This document shows, one piece after another, positions 25,324 to 34,300 of a DNA stretch of 64,000 nt (position 1 is the stretch's first letter; each line of letters opens with the position of its first letter). The translations under genes were made by a program, and so were the position numbers. This stretch comes from Ostreococcus lucimarinus CCE9901 (Eukaryota; Chlorophyta; Mamiellophyceae; Mamiellales; Bathycoccaceae): NCBI RefSeq assembly GCF_000092065.1, contig NC_009359.1, positions 682,001-746,000 on the forward strand. Reading direction: 5' to 3'. Below the pieces are notes generated by a model. That model had not been told where the DNA came from. It did no database searches and worked only from the letters and a program-made list of their open reading frames with translations.

Positions 25324-28300
25324 ATGCGGCGATGGCGATGCGTCGACGCCGTGGTCGTCGGCGCGGCGTTGATGTTGATGGCGACGGTGACGTCGGCGTT
25401 GTCGGCGCGCGGCGCGGGCGCGCACCGCGATGCGGAGGGCGAAGGCGATGTCGGCGGCGTCGTCGACGACGCGGCGGACGCGAGCCGCGGCGCGAACGAG
25501 ACGGCGGGGAACGACGCGACGGCCGCGCTCGGCTGGGGATGCGACGAGACGCTCCGAGGGTGGAGAGACGAAGGGTATCGAGGGTGCCAGACGAGGACGA
25601 GGAACGGTCGCACGTGTCAGCAGTGGGATTCGCAGTCGCCCCACGGGCACTCGAGACGAAACTGCGCCAAGGGCTCGTGCGGGCGCGGGAACAACTACTG
25701 CAGAAATCCTGACGGCGAACCCACGATCTGGTGCTACACGACGAACAGAAACGTACGCTGGGAGTATTGCGATCCGTTACCTCAACCGGTGCATTGTGCG
25801 GGACGTTGGGGTTCGTACACGTCGTGCGACGCCTTGTGCGGGAGCGGACGCAAATACAAGACATACACGGTGACCAGAAACGCACAGCACGGCGGCCGCT
25901 CGTGCAGTTATAGCAACGGGGCCAAACACTATGCAGATTGTACCACCTCGTGCGCCGCTCCGACGGTTTCCATCGGTAATCCGTTGACGCGCGTGGCGTC
26001 AAACACTGTTGATTTCGGTCTCTCGGTGAAACACTCCGTGGCGTGCGGCGGCGATTGTCTAACGTCAGCTTGGTCGAGGCGATGGATGGTTAAAATCTTC
26101 GCGACGGTCAGAAAAGACGGCGTTTCGTGTTCATCCTACGGCGCATATCTCCCTTGCAAGCGCTGGGACGATTTTCGAGACGACACGACGCACCCATCCC
26201 AGTTACTGGGATTGACCACGGACACGGGCGCGCTCGATCCGGGAACGTACGTGATCGAGTACGTGGCCGTCTTGAATCACTACATCACGAAGCAAGAGCT
26301 GTCGCGCACGACAGGGACGCACACTTTCTCCATCGAGCGCGGTTGCGAATCGATTTTACCTTCGGCGTCGTCGGACAGCGGCGTGGAAAACTCTGAACTC
26401 ACCAAGTACGTCCTGTTGTCGGCGGATGATTTCGTCCGCGCGCCGTGCGACAAACTTCACGACGTGCGGGAATCGATCTTTCGCAAGTACGACACCAATC
26501 CAACCGACGGCGTACTCGATTACGACGAGCTCGACCGCGCGATTCGCGAACAAGGTGGAGACGGGTACATCTTGAAAGTGTGGAACCAGATTCGCCCGCT
26601 TCGTCTGTCGCTCGGCCACTTCATGGAGGCGATCGTCGCGCCGCACACGTGCGCGTCGTCTGAAAGCGTGCAGTCCGTATCTTTTAAGAGCGTCGTGTAT
26701 CCGTCGACCGAGGCTGGTCGAGAGACGACGCGTAAGGATTGCGCGAAAAACGCCGGAGCGATGGCTGTGGACTGGGGGTACGGACCTAAAAATCCACCTA
26801 AGTCGGGAGACACTGTGTGCGTCTTTGTGGACGGCGTCTTGTTTCAAGTCAACGAGCCGAAAAACACAGCGCCGCCGCACAGTAAGGATCATCACTCCGA
26901 GGTGGCTGGACTGTGGACCCTGACAAAAATTACCGATAAGCGACCCGTCGTGGGTGCGATCGGGGACGTGCAACCGTCTCTCGTCGCGCAGTTCACCTTT
27001 GACACCGAGCGCGAGATTGGAGACACCGTCAGAAGCGATCGCATTTTCTCCGCGGCGCCGCTCGCCTCGGGAGAAAAGGCTAGACCGTACATTTCGTATT
27101 CAGGTCAGCATATATCCGCGTGCTCGGGAGCGTCCGGTGGTCAGTGCATCGTAGCACGCGGAGACGGTTTTAACTACGTCGGCGATTCACTCGGCGGCGC
27201 CGTCGCGTTTTCAGCTTGGGTCAGGGTCGCGGAGAGCTCGGCGACGACGTTGATTGAATTCAGCGGTACGGATGGACAACTGAGGAATTCTTTCACGTTG
27301 GTCATGGACTGTTCTTCATCCGCGTGTACGCTGCGCGCGTCGTACGATTCTGTCGGAACTGGTGGCAATCTCGCAAAGAAAGAAATTTCGGCGCCAATGC
27401 GTCAGTGGGTGCTCGTGGGTTTCACGCTCAGCCATAACGCCGGCTTGAAACTGTTCGCATTGCCGGACGATTCGACGTCGACGACGACTGCGAGTCACCC
27501 CTCGTGGCCGAAAGACACGCTTCCAAAACTTCCAAACATCAAGCTCTTCTCAGCGTCGAGGGGCGGTGGTCAGCAGCACATCGACGACGTTCGATTGTAC
27601 GCCGGCGTCATGGACATGGAAATGTTTTTCATCGCGCGCGACTGCGGACGAGGCACGTTGTGCGCAATGCGCGCGCACGCGACTCCTTCGCATCGCCGCG
27701 TCGTCTGCGTGTTCACGCAAGTCAAGGGCGCGAAGACGGGACAGCCTGCGTGCGCCGGCGCGTTGTACTACGACGGAACGGCGATCGACGTACGCGCATC
27801 GATGGATCTCGCTGGAGTCTTTTTTGAGTTTCGAGACACCGCCTGGGAAGAAAAGTCGTTTGAAATCGAGCGTAGAGCGCCGGCGGTCAACGGTAACTTT
27901 GACTCCAAATTTGATACCGTCGTTCTGATTGAAGGCGGGTTGAAGGGCTGCGCCGCAAAGTTCAGCTCCATCACATACATAGATAGGGATGCCTCGTACA
28001 CGCCCTACTCCGAATGGCTGTATCGCATCACGACGAAGAATCCGGATTCAGACGACGCAAATGAGATAACGTACTTGTTGTCTCCCCAGCTCACTTTCCG
28101 CACGCCTTGGATGTCGCAGATCGAGGGACGCGTGCTGGCCGGCGCGTCCACTGAGGGAGTTCGAAACGTGCGAATGTGTGCAGAATTCGACACATTCGTG
28201 ACGCGCACGCCGGCGACTGAAGATTTTCAAGCTGACGTTGAGTATGAGAATCTCGCCGCTTTCAAAAGTGTGACGCATTCAAACAGAGCTCAAACGTCTA

Positions 28301-31300
28301 CGTCATACGTCGTCACGGATGGCGATGATGCGGGCAAAAGCAGCAACGTCGACGCTAACGAGCACATACGAATCAATCTCGGCAGTTGGGCATCCGTGTC
28401 GACTGTGGAGGTGTGCCATAAACGTCTGGAATCATCGGCGACGTCGATGTTCAGCGCGCACGTCCAAGATTACGACCCGGGTAAAAGTACTTACTTTGGA
28501 CACGATTGTTTGATGGACTCGGTGAGGGACGTGTGCGACGAGACGCTCCGAGGCCAGGGAGGCATAGGGTATCGAGGGTGCCAGACGAAGACGAGGAGCG
28601 GCCGCACGTGTCAGCAGTGGGATTCGCAGTCGCCCCACGGGCACTCGAACCGAAATTGCGCCAAGGGCTCGTGCGGGAACAACTACTGCAGAAATCCTGA
28701 CGGCGCACCCACGATCTGGTGCTACACGACGGACAGATACAAACGCTGGGAGTATTGCGATCCGGATCCGTTACCACACGCGTGTTTGACGTACACGTGT
28801 AAAGGCACCGACGTGAATTCGTTTCACGGACAGTACGTCACCGTGAAAGCCCTGACGAAGGCTCAAGTGACGGAAATCAAGGTCAACGGTCGCAAGACGA
28901 AATGCAAGTACACCGCGGTCACCGACGATGACGGCGAATACGCGATGGATCTCAAAGACACCTCAGGCAAGCTTCCGGTGAAAGCGACGCTGCACATCGG
29001 GGCTTACAAGGAGGAAATTTTCCCTGAAACTACGGAAGTCTTGATTGACTCAAAGAGGAACGCTCAAGGACAGTACCCGGTCCCGAAGAGTCAGGCGCAC
29101 AACGTGTTGCTCATTCTTCGAGAGAATTTCGAAACCTCCGAGCTTGGAATGCTTCGAAACGACAGGCGAACCGAAACCACGTCTTCGCCGCACGCGTCGG
29201 CGAATGGAGTTTACGTGGACGAATTTGCAGCTATGCAAGAGCTCGGATACGACGAGTTTGAAAACGCTGATGAATTTGAAAACGGTTTGCAAAACGACCA
29301 AACAGAGTACGATGTCCATCACGATGGCGGAAATGAGACGGCGGGGAACAACACGACGGCCGCGCTCGGCTGGGGATGCGACGAGACGCTCCGAGGGTGG
29401 AGACACGAAGGGTATCGAGGGTGCCAGACGAGGACGAGGAGCGGTCGCACGTGTCAGCAGTGGGATTCGCAGTCGCCCCACAGGCACTCGAGACGAAACT
29501 GCGCCAAGGGCTCGTGCGGGAACAACTACTGCAGAAATCCTGACGGCGAACCCACGATCTGGTGCTACACGACGGACAGACGCAAACGCTGGGAGTATTG
29601 CAATCCGTTACCTCAACCAGTAAACTGCTACGGTTATTGGGGACAGTGGTCGAATGAGTGTACTCCAACTTGCACGAGCGGCCGACGTTACAGATGGAGG
29701 TACTACAGAATCTCGAGATATCCTAGGCATGGCGGTCTGAGTTGCTCGTACAAAAACGGGCAAAAGGGCTGGGGGTACTGTCCGCCGAAACCGTGTCCAG
29801 TGAATTGTGATGGCAGGTTTGGATCGTGGTCGACGTGTAGTGCGAAGTGTGGTTGGGGCAAGAGACAAAAGACGTTCACAATACACACAGCAGCGGCACA
29901 CGGCGGCCAATCGTGTAGTCACAAGAACGGGTACACGGTAACCGAAAACTGTTATTCCCAACACTGTCCGCCACCCCCGCCGCCACCCCCGCCACCAGGC
30001 GCCGCCGAGGTGGAGGAATTCATCGAGTGGGTGCTTTTGAAGGGCGTCGAATCAAATCGAAAAGGGCATGTCGAAAGGACGCTAACAGGGTCAGGATGGA
30101 CGGCGGGTGCTGTGAGTAAACGCGCCATTCGTGGAGCATCCGATACCGTTCGAGGCGTCTCCGCCGTGTGCAAAGAGTCGACGAGCCAACACAGGATGAT
30201 TGCGATGAATTCACAGTCGACTGCGGATTCCACCTCTTACCAAAGTCTTGATTTCGCAATTTACTGTTTTCCTTGGAACTCGGTGAGTTATGTACGAGTC
30301 TATGAGAGAGGCAAAGCTTTTGGGAATGCTGCAAAGGCGTATAGTGAGAGCGCCGTCGTTCAGATCGCGCTCAACGATGCCGGCAAGGTGGAGTATTTCG
30401 TGGACGGTTTGAAGCTCATGACGAGCGATCAGACGGTGACGTATCCACTTCACGTTGATGTGAGCCTACACGAACAAGGCGCGTCGCTGGAGGATGTGCG
30501 CTGGACTAGGAGAGTCTCGTCACCTCCGCCCTCACCTCCACCTTCGCCGCCTCCGTCCCCTCCGCCTTCGCCGCCTCCGCCCCCTCCGCCTTCCCCGCCT
30601 CCGCCGAATCACGAACTCGAGGACGTTGATTTCGACGGATCGGGTAATGTGATGCGGAGCGAGTTGGTCGACTACATTGAAGCTATCACAATATCGTCCG
30701 AAGGTGGCCACGTCATCATTACGGACGATGTATGGGCGAAGCTCGATCGGGATGAAGACGGCGTGCTCGACGCGACTGAATTTAAGGACGTTGTGAACCG
30801 TATCGAGGCGCAACAGTTGGTCGTGGAGCCAATCATCGTGTTCCCACTTCAAGATGCCCAGTACATGTACGATTTCAGCATGTTTCAGACGTCTGACGAC
30901 GCTGCAAATAGCGGCCCGCGCACGGGCCACGTGCTAGAAGGCGGCGAATCGTGTGAAAATTTGATGATTGTGAGAAGTCGCTCCGCCACTCTGCCGTTCG
31001 GAAACGCTCAATGGACAAAATTTTACGAGACATTGCGAGACGAGCAACACCGTTTCGAGTGCAGAAATCTGAGTAAAATCGAGGTTCCAGCAATCGACGT
31101 CGGCGCGGTGGACAGCACGTACGTCATACCCGTGCTCGCGCACAAGAACGGCACGAATTACCTCATACTCGACACCACGTCCGTCGCGGTGCATACGTCG
31201 AACGAGACGAAAGCGTTGGATATGATGCATCGAATGACTCGAGATAACTTTCGTCTGCGCGTTCAAGCCCAAAAGCGGCTTCCGGATATCTTGCACAGCT

Positions 31301-34300
31301 TTAACAAGCCTCCCGTGCCGCGGGGTGCGTTGCCCGAGGCGCCGAGTGACGAGGAAATCGTCGAACAGGTATTTTCAGATCAAGTGGCGTTGGATAGGGT
31401 CACTTTATCAGTCAAGCATAAACGCGTCGAAGAGAAAGACTTTACGGATGACACGACAGTTATCGTAAACGGTGCCGTACTGTTCCCCAGGGATCTCGTC
31501 GAACAATCCAACGACTGCGGACTCTTCAAGGCGACTATTGAAGTATTCGAACCCGAAGGAGAAGTTGAGGAATACCATACGGATGAGCGAGGCTTCTTCA
31601 AGTTTGCTCTCACTCGTGGGAAAACGTTCAACATACGCCCAAAATACAAGAATCACACGATATGCTACGCTGGCAAAACCATAGAGAACGCTGTCGAAGA
31701 CGTGCACACATGCAAAGGACGCAGCGTGGTCAAGACGCTTCCAAACGTTCAAGATGGCAACTTTGTATTTTTCACCGACGTCACGCGAGGTGTCATCGAC
31801 CTTGGACTATACCACGGAGAGTGTGAACGGCGATACAGCGGTGCTGTGTTTAAGATCACGCCGATCAATGGATGCCACGCTCCAAAGTTTGTGAAGAGCG
31901 AAGAAGTTGAAGGGTGGAATGTCGCAAACACCGGGATGAGTGAGGACGCTAAATTTTGGCCGTTCGCCGCCATGGATTACTCGATCAAGCTCGTGTCGGG
32001 GCCTGACGTGAATGGCATCCAACCGTTGATTGAGAATGAGCCGTGGGCGGACGGATGTGGTACGGAGCCTGGCTCGATGGTGGCTTTCTTTCGATCACGA
32101 AACGCCCATGAACGAATGGCGGCCATGCGCGACGACTACGATTTGGTGACAATTCGGTACAAGTATCACGGCTACATTTGCGTTGAGATCGTGGACATTC
32201 CCAAAATACGAGATCCATTGGAAGTCTGTTACGATCCAAACGAAGCGGACGGTAATCTCACGATTCAACATTTCCTCGGAACTACGACTTCCGAAGATTT
32301 GGGCAGCGTGAGCGGTCAGATTCTTCTCCAAGCGAAAGTGTTCGAATTGCATCTTGATCAAGTCGACGGCGAGCCTGTGCTTTCAAAATGCTTTGAAGCG
32401 TTACCTAACAAGGAAGCTCAGACGGGCAGCACTCTGCTCAGTTTCAGACAGTCGGTCACCGATGAAGACGACAATGAGTGCCATCCAAACCGAGGCGGCG
32501 GACCACTGTGTGATTTTGACACGACGATCGAGCCTGCGTCCGAACTCGTCATTTGGAATACAGACGGTGATACCAGCGTGGAGGTCGTCGCTGGTACGCC
32601 TAATCTCGCCGGTAATCATCGACGAACTGTGGAATTCACCATCAAGCGCTTCGATACGTACAAACTCGTCACCGCGTACGCAAAGCGTGAGCTCATACCT
32701 CTGGGCTCGAAACCTCGAGGAGAAGGGCTCTTCGGACCGGACAGTGACGATGTCTACTGGGCGACTGTGCCTTTGGAGGGTTTGGTCTACACCGTCGTGC
32801 ACGATCCACCCGGTGGTCTCTCGTACGCGGAATTATCGACGGGCTCTCAAATTGGACTTCAGTTTGACTTGGTTGGGAAACGTATGGCGAGCGAGGGCAA
32901 AGGTGGGGCGTCGAAGAAACAACTTCCCGAAATCGATAAGTCCGTCGATGTTGGTTTCAACGCCGGATGGATCGCCGAAGGTTCTTTGTCGACGGACCTG
33001 CATTTGATCTCGTCAAAAGGCGAGTTCAAAACTAAAACGGATGGTCCAACGATGCGTATAACGAGCAAAGAAGACAAGGGGTGGAGTCTCGAAACCACGA
33101 CAGAACGAACGATTCGTTCGAGCAAGGACGCAGGTACTCCTGGGAGAGCAGGCGATGTCATTCTCGGCGGTGGTATCGAGCTCGTGTACAAAATATCGGA
33201 CATCTTGGATGTCGTAAACGATGTTCGAACACTCAAAAAGCCTTGCTTGTACGTGTATGGCGAAATCACGTGGTTACCGCGAAAGCCGACGTCGTACATC
33301 ATGAGCGTCGCGTCGATCGAGACACAAGTCATGCCTAATCTGTACTACTTGCGAACGTTGGTGCAGGAAGGTGGCATCGAAGCAGACGGGTCGGAAATGT
33401 TTTATGACTGCGCTTCCGGCGCGACGAGTAAAGAAATGACCAAGTGCACGAAAGAGGATCAAATCGAAGCTTGGATGCAATATCTCGACAACAAGATTGA
33501 CCTTTGGCGTCGAACACTTGAATGGTCTTCTCCGAAAGTGTTCACCATCGATGAGGGTGGTGTGAAGACGAAGTTTTACGAAGCCATCGAGAGAATCACA
33601 AAACCGGCGTCTGATGGTGGTTTTATGCACACGAACTACAAAGTCCAGGTGGAACAATTCAAGAAGGCGTACGCCAGACCGATTAAGGATATTATCGAAG
33701 AGGTCGGCAGTGCTTGGGATTCAAGTTTCTTCATGATGCCTTTCAACGGTATCGGCCCACCACCGTTTTTTGACGACCCGAGAGTAATTGGTGGCGTGGA
33801 TTGGATGCTTGATTCGCGGTACTGGGAGTATGGTAAAGGCGACACAGCTACGTACAGTAGAATCCGTGGGATTACACCTCGGACGGATTCTGACGCGAGA
33901 ATCGCCGCTTTTGCCTCCTTGGATGCCATTGTCAATACCGGAGGCATCATCGACACGGTGACGAAGAATTTAGACGCGCCGAAGAAACTCGCCGCCCGTC
34001 GCAAGGCGGCTGCCGCCGCTGCTGCTAAGATAAGTAAATCGTATGCTGCTAAGCAAAGGCTATTAAAGGCGGCCTCTAAATGGAAAAGTCTTGCAAAGAA
34101 ACCACCGCCGGGATTCATCACGAGATCCGCCCAAAAGCTCACGGCGGCCAAGAACATGGCCACAAAGGCGGCCAAGACCACAGCCGGACAAGTTGCGGGC
34201 GCCATCTTGCTCAGCGCGGCGGTAGCGGGCGCAGTCGCAGCTGGCCCGGCGATGGATCAGATGGGCTACAAGTATGCCGCCTATCCACGCAAGTATTACG

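Noticed and set aside
33636-34205. 189-codon minus-strand frame with Ala/Leu-rich membrane-like sequence inside the giant gene
   Set aside because: It is the complement of an Ala/Lys-rich coding stretch; no independent gene signals.
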